From NCBI RefSeq assembly GCF_026262505.1, contig NC_067205.1:15190001-15254000 (forward strand): a DNA stretch of 64,000 nt, read 5' to 3'. Shown piece by piece: positions 33,101-41,200 of the stretch (position 1 is the stretch's first letter; every line of letters begins with the position of its first letter). The translations under genes and the position numbers were made by a program. The stretch is from Trichomonas vaginalis G3 (taxonomy: Eukaryota > Parabasalia > Trichomonadida > Trichomonadidae). The notes under the pieces were generated by a model. That model was not told the origin of the DNA, did not search any database, and saw only the letters and a program-made list of their open reading frames with translations.

Positions 33101-36100
33101 ATTCTTGCGATGTTCTCAAGTTTAAATGATAAACTGAGTACGTGGTCTTTGATACCTTGTACGAAAGGAACAGATAACATTTGGTCTAACTGTTCTTGAG
33201 TATCAGCAATTTGTGCAAACAAACTGTCAAGATTTCCGAGCATCAGTTCATCTTCTTTCTTATCTTGGATGTCCAAAAGAGGGATATGAACTTCTTGCCA
33301 ATGCGAATTGATTGCTTGGAAAGAATGCTCTAATCTGGATTCACCTTGTGATGTGGATGTTATTTGTTGAATCTTTTCTTTCTGTTGTAAAATGCCAAGC
33401 GAAATTAATTCATCAATTTTAATTTGTGAATAATAAGCGTTTGGTCGGCCACAAGATTCAAACAAAGTATTCCAGTGATGTGTTTGCATCCTTCCTTGAG
33501 ATAACAATTCAATTACTTCTATATAAGGTACTATTGCACTTTCAGCTGTATCCAATTCCGCAAGTAATTCACATGGCTCGTTATAATTTTCTTTAAGATG
33601 TTGCACTGTTTGGTCGATGTTTTCTAAATCTTCTTTGAATTTCTGGATATCGACATTGGATAAAGGAACTGTTGTTATTATCTTGGAAACACCTTTCCAT
33701 GATGCAACACAATCATATAATTGGCCATCGAATTCCGCTTTCTTCTTTATTTCAGCGAAAATTGAAAAATCGTTCTTGTTTACACCTAAAATTTGTTGGT
33801 AGTGTTGCAAATTTACAACTCTTGGCTGGTATTTAGTGATCTTTGCTTTCATTTGTTGTATTGTTGGTATGTACATGTCAACATCACATTGCTGTATAGA
33901 AACAGGAATTGCGGAAACTGTGTTTTGAACTCTTGTGAGTTTTTCAAGTTGAACTCTGATTTGATTTTCAAGAGTATTGATGTAAACAGCGGAATGGATG
34001 CTTTTCGTTTGTTGTGCGATCTGCTGGTCACCTTTGAAGATGTTGAAGGCTGGAATTAATGGGTTTTTCTCAAGTTGTGGAACGTGGATGTGAAATTCAT
34101 CAAATAATACTAAGCATTGATCGACAAACTTGACTTCTGTTTGAAGATATGGTTCAATAACATCGCATTTGTCTGAGAATTCACAGAAATCAACGAAATC
34201 GGTCAAAGATGTCGGATCAAATCTAAGATATTTGTGGCAATGGTTGAAAATGCTTTGGAAGTAGTCAACTTTGGTTTGTACTAAGTTCTGAAGCATCTTC
34301 TGCATTTCCATGATGGCGCGAGCTGGAATTGGCCTGAGATGATTTTTCATATTCTTGGAATCAACGTAAAGAGCGCCTCTAAGTGTGCAGGATCTGAACT
34401 GATTCATCTTAATCTCATCCTGCTTGAATTGTTCGTAGTCATCTCTGATTTTTTGGAAATCAATAATAAGTTCGCTATTTGGCTTGAAAATGAAAGGAGA
34501 AGAGTTGCCAAATGCAAGGTTGATCTCTTTAGGCTCTGTGGATCTCTCTTTAATGTAGATTTTTGGCGACCATTTCTCTCCAATTTGGAAAATTGGGAAA
34601 TAATCTTTGAATTGCTGAGAAACTTCATAGGCATCGTGATAAGCTTCAGTAATAACGTTAATAATGTGATCGCTGAGCCTTTCAATTTCAGCATTGCAAT
34701 CAATAAAAGATTTGAACGATGGACCATCATCGAAAATGAAATTTAAGTTCGGCAAACTCTCGCACAAGTGTTGTCTGATGGCTCCAGCTCTTATGACTCT
34801 TGGTAATTCATTTAATGTTTTAAGAGCTCCAGAAAACAGATTTCTGAGCTTTGTAATAAATTCATCTATTGATGGAGTGAATAAAATTGTTCCGTCGCTG
34901 TTGAAAGAAACTTGAATTTCGAAAATTGAAGATTGATCTGTTGAAACGTTTTCATCTGCCATTATCCAGCATTCATAGCAACTCTTTGCAAGTTGTTCAA
35001 GCAATACGTAATCAACGAGTCTTACAAAATGACCAAAAGCTCCAATTTCTTTTTTGACAATTTCATTTCTTCTGTTGCTCTCAGCATATTTCTTGCGTTC
35101 TAAGACCATGAGCTGGCCAAGGTTAGGATTTCTTCTTTTGATCTCCGGAAAGTCGCTATCTTCAACAATAACTCTTGCAGGATCTCGAATATCAGTATCA
35201 AGTTGAACTAACTGAGCGATAACCTTCTCTACGAATTCAGCGAACTTTGACTTTAATGCTTCTATGTTTTCTGAAGATATTTCAAGGAAAGTAGCTAATG
35301 GATAATTCTTTTGAGTATTAAAGCAAAGTAAGTGCTTCTTTAATATCGTATCGCATGTATTTTCGAGAATTTGAATAGCTGCTTCGTAGAATGCGTAGTT
35401 ATTGAAGAAGGAATGCATCAAAACTCGATCCGTTATTTGATCAAATCTTTGCTGCATAACAAATTTCTTCCAGATGCGGAAAGGCTTCCATCTGAAGTAA
35501 TTTGAAAATGTTCTCAGTTTCCTGATTGCCATAAAAATCGAACTTTCCTTTGACCATCTATCCAATGTTAAGTTTTCTGTTGATCCATCAGGCATCACGT
35601 GAGTTACACCACTTGCTGACATTGTAAAATAGTCATTTCCGATTTCTTGCGATGAAACTTTCTTCAATTCGTATGGATTAAATGCTGGATCTGATTTATC
35701 ACCAACGTAAATCATATAAATGAAAAGATGTCCACGGCCATCTTTTCTCTTGCTGAAATATGCGATTGGATCTTCTTTAAATGCAATAGATTGCTCTTCA
35801 AGCTCTCTTTCTTTTTCAATTGCCTCTGTTTCGAGGGTAGGTTCGCGTAAATTTGATAGAGGACGTTTGGATATCAATGACGGCATCATTTGTGCAGCAC
35901 TTGGCACTAACGATGTTGTTGCTCTTGAAGTTGATTTAGTTGCCGGACGAGATGTTCCTTTACGAAAGGCTAATAATGCCGGACTTTGTGCATGTAATAG
36001 GTTTTCTTCCTTTTCGTTAATTGGTTTTACAATTTCGTATTCTTCAGCTGTATTATCAAATAATTTTGTGGCAAAAAGACTTTTTGTTCCAGCAGGATTA

Positions 36101-36195
36101 CTAAAAACAGGATGGTGGCCAAATCCAACTGTTTTAGAAAGCTTTGGAACAACGAGCTCTGTATCAGGTATATCCGGATTCTCTGAAGAGCTCAT
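24157..36195 (-). CDS. Divergent dynein heavy chain, 4012 aa
   Basis: One uninterrupted 12-kb frame with the dynein heavy chain layout: N-terminal tail and linker (to about residue 1380), AAA modules, a coiled-coil stalk pair (about 2620-2720 and 2850-2930) around a microtubule-binding tip, then AAA5/6 and a C-terminal region. AAA1 aligns clearly (YTPASERVLNNAANAIMHNK before it, GCWLSFNNVEKLSHHNLSF after), but its Walker A is GAEDVGKKH in place of GPAGTGKTE and its Walker B is SFNNVEK in place of CFDEFNR. AAA2 (GGPNSGKT, near 1713) and AAA3 (GQQGSGKT, near 2083) keep good P-loops; AAA4 has GKSPTGRRT. Loss of the AAA1 acid pair predicts no ATP hydrolysis at the main motor site. Probably a flagellar or structural dynein; the class is uncertain. 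Confidence 0.9.
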   Translation of the reverse strand: MSSSENPDIPDTELVVPKLSKTVGFGHHPVFSNPAGTKSLFATKLFDNTAEEYEIVKPINEKEENLLHAQSPALLAFRKGTSRPATKSTSRATTSLVPSAAQMMPSLISKRPLSNLREPTLETEAIEKERELEEQSIAFKEDPIAYFSKRKDGRGHLFIYMIYVGDKSDPAFNPYELKKVSSQEIGNDYFTMSASGVTHVMPDGSTENLTLDRWSKESSIFMAIRKLRTFSNYFRWKPFRIWKKFVMQQRFDQITDRVLMHSFFNNYAFYEAAIQILENTCDTILKKHLLCFNTQKNYPLATFLEISSENIEALKSKFAEFVEKVIAQLVQLDTDIRDPARVIVEDSDFPEIKRRNPNLGQLMVLERKKYAESNRRNEIVKKEIGAFGHFVRLVDYVLLEQLAKSCYECWIMADENVSTDQSSIFEIQVSFNSDGTILFTPSIDEFITKLRNLFSGALKTLNELPRVIRAGAIRQHLCESLPNLNFIFDDGPSFKSFIDCNAEIERLSDHIINVITEAYHDAYEVSQQFKDYFPIFQIGEKWSPKIYIKERSTEPKEINLAFGNSSPFIFKPNSELIIDFQKIRDDYEQFKQDEIKMNQFRSCTLRGALYVDSKNMKNHLRPIPARAIMEMQKMLQNLVQTKVDYFQSIFNHCHKYLRFDPTSLTDFVDFCEFSDKCDVIEPYLQTEVKFVDQCLVLFDEFHIHVPQLEKNPLIPAFNIFKGDQQIAQQTKSIHSAVYINTLENQIRVQLEKLTRVQNTVSAIPVSIQQCDVDMYIPTIQQMKAKITKYQPRVVNLQHYQQILGVNKNDFSIFAEIKKKAEFDGQLYDCVASWKGVSKIITTVPLSNVDIQKFKEDLENIDQTVQHLKENYNEPCELLAELDTAESAIVPYIEVIELLSQGRMQTHHWNTLFESCGRPNAYYSQIKIDELISLGILQQKEKIQQITSTSQGESRLEHSFQAINSHWQEVHIPLLDIQDKKEDELMLGNLDSLFAQIADTQEQLDQMLSVPFVQGIKDHVLSLSFKLENIARILDEWLIFQSNWPLLSRLFNNDDIKSVLPACVQKFQIVKKRWSLIIKNTLEDTLLFVVCAFPQLHDILKENNNTLQWILSQVHKYIDTKRALMPRLYFLSNQEVLNMITTDDFQVFNSTIAKMFMHIKNFDSNVIDEKDTSDGSILPFNGIFSKYRLTGLVGDDGDTLPFTKPVQISGDVDEWGPRVIEAMQNSVKDSIGSSIARFTSSSMKDWIPTVSTHIAILTLQVSFAREIQECFNNTDNPARAFSAYEQVLQSKIVEISSVMSSPLSSSEILKLSAIATFLNFLITQIGPLSEQYHYYSQELNWNSHMRFRYHNQNQTMFIDMGDATVEHGYEFWGSSIQYIYTPASERVLNNAANAIMHNKFPMICGAEDVGKKHLIAQLANNFGRFIYFFPAFQNTPTQILSRIVTGAALTGCWLSFNNVEKLSHHNLSFIYQIIHSMNMLQNAGGSRITISDRVIELQKSCRILLSGNASFMTSASVPPELRTILKPVSFAAPDCLQIANVKLVSSGFKFTKIIAVKLSSCINAITRTFTYLKNESFMSYVFVILDQAHDLLRQMMHSKSASFVNYYEEPRIAEEFVVARAIYLRFFSNIKFKHRDLLMEMIYANFHIFENINVFKDHITKPQCFHIEQAAEVIRDVVSKELKNMEDQVDTEYIIKQVIRLYEMMLKYPCIIICGGPNSGKTLIVHMLELAFLKLAQNADIINRFSGIMPVKICDVFQESEKYKVMFGSVKDDPEEGQIQNYGLLNTYVSQLKKFEKTHHCILRFNGPMSTNFVSYLQEFFSTSLSHKCKLNTLDTLLFDHKFHIIVETGNLSNISPSFVACCGIIPMKEFITPLKMFNQVSLPSEITLSCKECLSKIFVEVIPKVTNYLTEELKGYIPELRDNFKKYMMKDALPRKALEYTSMIIVAQQVNQDDENSIKIAFLHSVFKVFCGLLTEEAIKEFDQWMLHTYEMSVPTDWDGLNVPEICTQKYPTPSLISLRFFKDKLIPLDFDLTLGTPTNSAKDSDVQMRVEDIAVCTPEMMPMMAHISVLIRNKQNIFLHGQQGSGKTAFLHQIFSKEPNLYIPIFIPVTPSSTGRSLLEFIRMHTPVITKNYAMMKTKAIYALIFEDVPFENQTAAEFIRQIITTKSLVFSSKVDPKYYEEYPIRNTFIIVTAKSPKRFGRRFMKHFHPIHFLEQSPSSLRHIFRRGANSFSISNTFIDLAIKVFENFQQKGLKFNMNQILQPFPFYEEKYCSKKEDILLLIRALIGQSYFAIDPQTEEESNKIRECFREVLSNDYGEILGDFANNIVYRTLFNSDDHLLKLNCKLVYDDIKTTIERLSQEKDAANQKFAEKISFVFDENTVQQYIRLERALAYPSGSVYISGKSPTGRRTLTRLFCQLNNFEFFDLKPLVPIQNSSKILRREMLKKTMANAINLALLQNKSSVIFLRATDDTELEQLALHNFLHRSNFTEFYNAQTLEELYKTYTKSQTNLSSEEALKTYYKIRAIIRDRVHVCVSVDNVQEYPKFAQVFELRFSDEICNDEVFITRLPEEHKSLANCFTRVHNFMKLKLGDKITSNLMNDFSVYFKRVYEQRNTVMETLKRQRESTGAFFDKVSNELQITLNKIKETEPQLQNLRNKSQSSSEDYKNQLKEVTEREENLNKQEKEKVDEIEELKKQMETALHNKQDYIQDFNMRKSKLNALTDNDLQILQISAENPPLKFKVLMRVLCSLLNVDIDYDTSGKVILMKPDFPTYVANSIDPTNTNKYIDKNNPTDMNIGNQACQFFNTAQITQIELDTISPPAGFLFAFVQSCIKILSSDILYFSKSKTLAEKEKALEEFRQDTTQDRKEIAEIKEKLENQAANNESQSQELEKFEETFKKLNADKVLLEEVCKDSEKFVSRVVKGEDMPESSLISDSFFEAAYRTYGGYMNQEQLDDFFSEIKEIMQQNNQQISGNDMEFRTAVGIAFTVPDLPPPESQKKTSFHVELAECTAHSTLRIPLIIDQDGFVCHAIESHNKGSVVHICALSSSLEKTISQAMVDGKIVFVHDVDDYNPLFDPIFAYYYNSQHENAQDVTIGQTTVNASPRFKIFFLSSKKSVNELPVSLLSRTSVINGNLGQLDAAKLELTRIFVRMTAPENEGNVMSERLFELRRNVTIQRLTMKLLQLISESQCDDMEKLAVIAKEKDALVKVISCFVFLQSDILVILMPVKQTLDLVTEMWTVASVVLPKITGNSFFRFHTFTSCLTQAINQNGGKAGKLEQKAIEKLHQGVIAAMLKLMLQPLTMTNALLYMFFVAIAMRKVEGSENEKDLQEVVNHIEEVGRGKVDVNISEALGMMTDAIDALKTSNVADVFNLFQRVISEQFTANFAVNYPTFPIESFITTTANQPVFIYSDIKNDPTSLLSQFVANRNRLDSFETFSLSEDSSALEKIVSTIQSMMNKSVWVALHYSDPTPAAASALADIYAALQGTTSSNFRMIIIAQSTKYIPSYVLSGCTRYSYNSYPSIRQQMLQIYQHYSNSIRSSTNPRAMKKYSYAAALMFSVVHFRSSLGILGFSEFSPVPEVAVKDIFERLRTIIDANAGVQAQSNQTQPGSTTASTINFQHELPIRNVRDEIMEMILSSSTLDTFDRRKLRVIIFTIFAPEAVDDNFRFIDESFAEREQWVIPPDSPISNYQHTISKMTVFNTCDILSIPRVISGPIRAWLLGQDISNAIAPCTNPIKRENGIQNIKIFLNDLPKIEEPKPLENITPTIVWAQHELKELEEAINSARTLLQKPSKEIISSFAKENLPKEIINIFNYSGTFNPKKMIENIKGRIELLKNWVENGRPPTIDISLVSDVRGLILSYSHEVAVMMNVVVDSLMIDFEFNDSPTHPNALNLDGIYLMAGNYDSISRKLIPTNQKSKPFVKMPRLSIALMKRTPRDKRVYMCPLFKSAPSFDCTTTMDRRRVDGEIENLIRYIPIPSDVSDKNLIASGTSLICHIPEVFV

Positions 36196-36581
36196 TTTTT
36201 ACGATGTAACGTGCAAAAAACGATTATTTTCAAGATTTTTATGTTGAGACTGAAATTTTCATCAAATGAATAATGCCAACAATTTTTGGGTACAGTTCTG
36301 ATCTTAAATAACTTGATGATGGTAAAAATATTGAAGATTGTAATTCAAATATCTATCTAGGGCAATTTTACGAGCAGTGCATGGCTTAATTTGTGTACAC
36401 ATATGAAATCATCAGTAATGGTTATGCATCCATTCATTATTCATGATAGATTTGAAAAATTTTGATTGAAGTTTTGACTCATGTTAAAGAATCTTAAGGC
36501 CATTAATGTATAGATTATGGCACATTAATTTGAAAAGTATTAAGAAAACATGATAGAATATTTTTTACAAACAAACAAAAA
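36196..36581. other. Intergenic, no gene seen
   Basis: 386 bases between the dynein start and the end of the kinase gene, both on the minus strand. It contains only the dynein upstream sequence, with a reversed TAACGTGCA at 36207-36215. Confidence 0.5.
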
Positions 36582-37604
36582 TTAAGCTATGCTGCAACAA
36601 CCTTTCTTTTCTTGTTTTGGTTCTTCGCCTGGCACATAAGGTGGAGGAAGATTTGTAGGTACATTTGGATTATCGCCGATTGGAGGAAGTAACGAAATAG
36701 GAGATAACTTCACAATTGCTACTTGATCCATAGTTTCCCAAACAAAAGGCTCGTACCAAGTGCATTTCAAATCTTTCATACAATCATCTAAAAATGATAT
36801 AAAAAGGGCGTAATTTGGACAATCTTCGTATTTAAGCATATTAATTGTTCTCCATATTGAAAAGAATTGTTTTGGAAAGTTGGCTTTAATGTATTCTTCA
36901 TAATTCAATTCCTTTTTAATCTTTTTGATATCTTCTTCTCCATCCCAAGGAAGTTTACCTGCGACAAGTTCGCAGAGAGAATAGAACCAGCTGATGATAT
37001 CATCCTTTCTGGACAATTCACGTCCGCAATGGCTATTTATTGAGGCATATTTTTTAGAACCTACAAATCGCCCGTCTGTTCGAGGTGGAATTACTTCCAT
37101 ATTATCTGTATTTATGTATCTTCTGCATAAACCAAAATCAATTAGTGCTAAAGGAGTTGATCTACTTGCTTTAATCATGAAATTAGAAGGTTTGATGTCA
37201 CGGTGAACAAATCCTTTTCTGTGAAGTTCTTCAATACACCTGATCATTTCAATTCCACATCGAAGCGCTGTTGAAAGAGGTAATTTAGATGTAACAAGAG
37301 ATTTTCTAATTCTTGTAAGATTTGGACCAAGAAGTTCCATAATAATAAACTTGAATGAAGATGTTTTGCCAAAATGATAAAATTTTGGAAAATATGCGGA
37401 GCCATCAATTAATTTCATGACGGTTTTTTCTTCTTCAATATGAGGTTTTGAAGCTTCGATACTTTCAACTTTCATTGCAAATTCTTTACCGCTATCGTAG
37501 CAAATTGTTCTATAAACATCACTAAAACCGCCTCTTCCGATAATATCCTTGATAGTATATGGTCCATATTCTTTTCCAAGCCTCACATCAGGACGATCTT
37601 GCAT
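36582..37604 (-). CDS. CK1-family protein kinase with CaaX-like tail
   Basis: The 340-aa protein has the CK1 kinase domain: glycine loop IGRGGFSDVY (near residue 22), lysine in FAMKVES (near 45), FVHRDIKPSNF (catalytic loop), IDFGLCR (the DFG motif), and GRFVGSKKYASINSH, the CK1/TTBK replacement for the usual activation segment. It would transfer phosphate to Ser/Thr, often at primed or acidic sites. The C-terminus is proline-rich and ends KQEKKGCCSIA, which fits a CaaX box (Cys-Ser-Ile-Ala) with an extra upstream Cys. Prenylation or palmitoylation would place it on a membrane, as with yeast Yck kinases; this is inference. It shares a 67-base divergent promoter with the gene at 37672. Complete. 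Confidence 0.9.
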   Translation of the reverse strand: MQDRPDVRLGKEYGPYTIKDIIGRGGFSDVYRTICYDSGKEFAMKVESIEASKPHIEEEKTVMKLIDGSAYFPKFYHFGKTSSFKFIIMELLGPNLTRIRKSLVTSKLPLSTALRCGIEMIRCIEELHRKGFVHRDIKPSNFMIKASRSTPLALIDFGLCRRYINTDNMEVIPPRTDGRFVGSKKYASINSHCGRELSRKDDIISWFYSLCELVAGKLPWDGEEDIKKIKKELNYEEYIKANFPKQFFSIWRTINMLKYEDCPNYALFISFLDDCMKDLKCTWYEPFVWETMDQVAIVKLSPISLLPPIGDNPNVPTNLPPPYVPGEEPKQEKKGCCSIA

Positions 37605-37671
37605 TTTTGGACCAATATTTTAAAATTGTACGTTTATTTGTAAAGATTTTGTAAACGAGCACTTTTTGGAA
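37605..37671. promoter_or_regulatory. Divergent promoter of kinase and small gene
   Basis: The 67-base spacer holds TAAACGAGCACT (37652-37663, plus strand, 8 bases before ATG 37672) and, on the other strand, TAAACGTACAAT (37625-37636, 20 bases before the kinase ATG). Both resemble the ORC1 element. The plus-strand ATG at 37672 is preferred over an upstream TTG at 37666 because trichomonad genes start at ATG. Confidence 0.5.
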
Positions 37672-37953
37672 ATGAATTGGAAAAGTGACAATCATCTAAT
37701 GTCTGATAAAAAATTTCACAAAATTAAAATACACGTTCAAACTTTCGATGTAAACAGATTCGACAGGAATGGTATGTTAATAGGAAATCAAGTAATTGCC
37801 TCTCCTTCACAACCAAAACCAGCACAACAGCCAGTCAAGTCCCCACAGCCAAAAATCACCCCACAGCAACTTCAAAGATCGCAATTAATACAAGACCGTG
37901 AAAATTACATGAGTATTGTCGATCAAATTATTAAAGAGCAAGGTGGCGAATAA
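37672..37953 (+). CDS. Small trichomonad protein, 93 aa
   Basis: From ATG at 37672 the protein begins MNWKSDNHLMSDKKFHKIKI, continues HVQTFDVNRFDRNGMLIGNQ, then has a Pro/Gln-rich linker (PAQQPVKSPQPKITPQQLQR) and a helical acidic end (ENYMSIVDQIIKEQGGE). No signal peptide or membrane segment. Divergent from the CK1 gene with a shared promoter motif, so probably expressed. Family not recognised. Confidence 0.55.
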   Translation: MNWKSDNHLMSDKKFHKIKIHVQTFDVNRFDRNGMLIGNQVIASPSQPKPAQQPVKSPQPKITPQQLQRSQLIQDRENYMSIVDQIIKEQGGE

Positions 37954-38175
37954 TTTTAGTATTTTTGAAGCATACACTATATGATTTTTTGTAAGTATAT
38001 TATGTTTTTTGGATTAATAAAGTATAATTACCAATTTTTTACAATCATTAATTTTATATATCAAATTTGTTCCGAAATCAATTGTATAAGTATAATATGA
38101 ACATGAATATAAGAATAGATATTACTAAAGATAAGATTTTTTTATTATTACAAACAATATTAAAAACATGATAAT

Positions 38176-39729
38176 TTAAAGATCCATATATTCTTTTTCA
38201 TCATCTGAGAGTGCGTAATCATCATCAGCGTAGAGATCTTCCTTATTATTAGGGTCTGCTTTCTTAACTTTCTTTCCACAAATTGATTTAATGTTGGAAT
38301 TTGCATCTACTGTTATCAATCCTTTATAACTGTTAAATGCTGTTTCTTCGCAATATAATTCATCAGGATCTGCCTTGATAATGATACCTTTTAATTTTGT
38401 CAAGCTATCAAAAGCGTTTTGACCAATGGCTTCGACTGATTTCGGTATAATAAGTGCACCAGAGATTGAACTGCACCCTCTGAAACAGTTATCTCCAATG
38501 TATGTAACTGAATCAGGAATTTTTAATTGGCCATTTATGCTAACGCAAGATTGGAAGCATCCATCACCTAATATAAGAAGTCCTGGTGGAAGAGTTATTT
38601 GGGATAGTCCGGTACACCATGCAAAGCATTGATCTGGAATTTCGGTTAGAAATATTGGCAAAGTTAGAGAAGTTAATGATGAGCATTCGTAAAATGTTCT
38701 ATTTCCGAGCTCAGTTATCGAATTTGGAAGTACTAACTGTCCAGAAATACTGTTACAATGTTGAAATGCTGATTCTCCCAAAAATTTGAGGTTTTTGCCT
38801 TCGAACATAAGATGTATTTGGAGGTACATACAATTTTTGAATGCTTTCTTACCAATAAAATTAATTTTTGGATTAATATTGATAAATGTTAATTTTGAAC
38901 AGTGACAAAACGCATTGTGGCCGATTGAAGTAACATTTTCTGGTAGTTTTAATCTGCCTGAGAGCATTCTGCAATTCTTAAAAGCGTTATCTGGTATTTT
39001 TGTTAAAGATTGATTAATAAAGTAAATTTTTTCGATATTTTCGCAGTTTTCGAAGACAGAATCACCAATGCGATTTATCAAAGGAGGTAAAACAACTATA
39101 CCTGATATGTTTCTGCAATTTTTAAAGGCAGAACTATCTCATTTCGTGAGATTTTGAAGAAGAGTGAGGTTTCCTGTGATTCCAGATTCACTAAATGCGT
39201 TATCTTCAATGAATTGTAGATCTTTGTGGAAGAATAAAGTGATATTTGTTCCAAATCTATGAAAAGCTAAAGATTTAATGGCAATAAGTTTTGAGGGGAG
39301 GATGACAGTACCTGTAATTGATTCGCAGTTGGCAAAGGCACACTGCTCAATAATTTCAATGTTTGGTGACCAAATTATTTTTCGCAAGAACTGACAATGA
39401 TCAAAAGCATGATAATGTATTGTTTTTATTGAGTCTGGCATTGTAATTGATGTTATGTTAGACTCTGAAAATGCAAACCTTGCAATACCTGTAACAGTCA
39501 TCACAGTTAGGGATTTAACTGGACCGAAATGAGTATAAACATTGAATATCTTTGGTATTAGAACATCACCTTGTGTAATGTTACTATTGTGTGGACTTCT
39601 TGTGCCATCTCCGATATCACATTGAACATTATCATCGAAAATCTGATGTGGCATGAATCGCATACCATTGTGGCTGAATGCTTTTTCTAGTCTTAGACAA
39701 TTAACTAGAGAAATAAAGGCGATAATCAT
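38176..39729 (-). pseudogene. BspA-like leucine-rich-repeat surface protein, one internal stop
   Basis: From ATG at 39729 the protein begins with a hydrophobic signal-like stretch (MIIAFISLVNCLRLE), followed by many TpLRR repeats of about 23 residues with the motif LP..I..IG..AF..C (for example LPDSVTYIGDNCFRGC-type units), and ends in an acidic tail (DDDYALSDDEKEYMDL) with no membrane helix. An in-frame TGA at 39139-39141 splits it; reading continues in the same frame directly afterwards with DSSAFKNCRNISGIVVLP, a perfect repeat. An upstream TTG-start reading to 39786 is less likely. BspA-like proteins are secreted or surface adhesins in trichomonads. One stop may mean a young pseudogene, a sequence error or rare readthrough. 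Confidence 0.8.
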
Positions 39730-40864
39730 CAGAAATTCTTCAAAAATCTGAAGAATTGCTTTCAAAAGTGACAAAGAAATTTTCAAAAAAAACTTAGTTT
39801 TCTTTCAGATTTAGCTCTCTCTCTCACTGCAATAACGGGGAATGAAAAGCATTATTTTTTATGAGTTCTTCACTTTAAAAATGATGCAAAAACACTTGAA
39901 TTTTCAAATTTAACATTATTTATTGAATTTCGAGATTTTTAAATCAATTATACAAATGAAAAACCATGATACTCTAAAATACAATTAAAACCATTATGAT
40001 AAAATGCCCAAATCCTACTAGACCATCGAATTATTAAAATTTATGTAAAATTTTTGAAAAAAACATGAAAATATTATGTTTTCCTGACAACCGGGGTATA
40101 AGTATTCAAAATCACAAAGAAAAGTTAACGAAAATGTTTTATAGCCCATCAAGAAATGTATGATAAGTAAAGATTCAGTTTCGAAAATGAAATTTCTTTT
40201 ATTTGATTTTGAATCACAAATTTGAAATCACAGAACAGTTCGAAATCATTAACTCATCCTTATATTAATAGGAAAACTTGAAATATTCTTGTATTATAAA
40301 TACAAGAATTAGCGTTCATATGGTCAGAGAATAATGTGTTTAAATTTTTCTTTAACTTTGATTGCATTCAAATGATTAGAAAAGGCAGATATCGAATCAA
40401 ATATATTTTAAATTTTTGATTCCATACATTATACTGATATGCTATAAATACCAAATCAATTATCTATAATCATGACATTGCATTCTTTGGAATATTGATT
40501 CGTTTTTTAAAAAACGTAGTTGATTTCAGTGTGGATAAGAGCCATCGTATTAAGAAGGTTTGTTGACATACTATCTAGTTTCGATAAGGTAATCTTCGAA
40601 TTTTTTGTGGTTTTTGCGTTCACTTTTTTTGTTGTGTGAAAATAAGGTGATAAATTTTTGTCTTCTTCAAAATTGATTAAGTAGCTATATTCTTCAATTA
40701 CTCAAGAAACCTTTTCTATCAGAATAATACAATCTATTGAAAATTGAGGCGCCCTAAAATCCGATCATCTCAATCGGTTGGATAATCATACGTATATTGA
40801 TAATCCAAAGGGAAACAAAACAATACTTTCTTTTTTTTCTTTCAATTTTTAAAATTTTCTCAAA
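39730..40864. other. Intergenic, no gene seen
   Basis: AT-rich spacer. It includes a perfect 11-bp-arm inverted repeat (ATTCTTGTATT at 40285-40295, complement at 40299-40309) and a 16-bp palindrome CGTTTTTTAAAAAACG at 40501-40516. No gene seen. Confidence 0.5.
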
Positions 40865-41200
40865 ATGCGTCGAGGACGTCCCACAACTCACAAAAAGGCC
40901 AAGTGGATAACATATCATAGCGAAGATGCGGAGGAGTATTATGAATTGGATGAGAAAGGCAGAATAATTAAAGAAAGAGTCAAGATTCCAACGAATCCAC
41001 CAACACCTCAGTTCGAACACTTGATTAAACCAAATCAACCTGAGATACTCGTACGAGAAGAAAAAGATTTCATTCCTCGTGTTATTTTGCACTTCTTTAA
41101 CATGGCTTCTTTCCAGAGCTTTCCTAACAATTTTAAAAAATCACACCTTGGCAATCTTAATCAACCTAAAATAGATTTATCATTTCCAATTTCCTTTTAA
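40865..41200 (+). CDS. Small protein with AT-hook-like start, 111 aa
   Basis: Begins MRRGRPTTHKKAKWITYHSE; RRGRPTTHKK resembles an AT-hook (RGRP core) that binds the minor groove of AT-rich DNA. It continues EDAEEYYELDEKGRIIKERV and KIPTNPPTPQFEHLIKPNQP. A TCAAA immediately precedes the ATG, in keeping with an initiator-type start. The last 30 residues are lower-complexity and might lie past an original end. It may be a chromatin-associated protein; inference. Stands alone between AT-rich spacers. Confidence 0.55.
   Translation: MRRGRPTTHKKAKWITYHSEDAEEYYELDEKGRIIKERVKIPTNPPTPQFEHLIKPNQPEILVREEKDFIPRVILHFFNMASFQSFPNNFKKSHLGNLNQPKIDLSFPISF

Noticed and set aside
24157-36195. Many plus-strand ORFs opposite the dynein gene
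   Set aside because: They are shadows of the codon use of the dynein frame, with no motifs and no promoters.
37666-37671. TTG start for the gene at 37672
   Set aside because: An ATG lies two codons downstream and the promoter motif fits it; trichomonad genes start with ATG. The same reasoning moves the starts of the BspA-like gene to 39729 and of the KilA-N gene to 53994.
39139-39141. Recoded TGA (selenocysteine or variant code) in the BspA-like gene
   Set aside because: Neighbouring genes use TGA as a normal stop, and no SECIS-like structure is evident. A single nonsense change is simpler.
40285-40309. Perfect inverted repeat as a terminator
   Set aside because: No gene ends near it on either strand, and AT-rich DNA of this kind gives such palindromes by chance.
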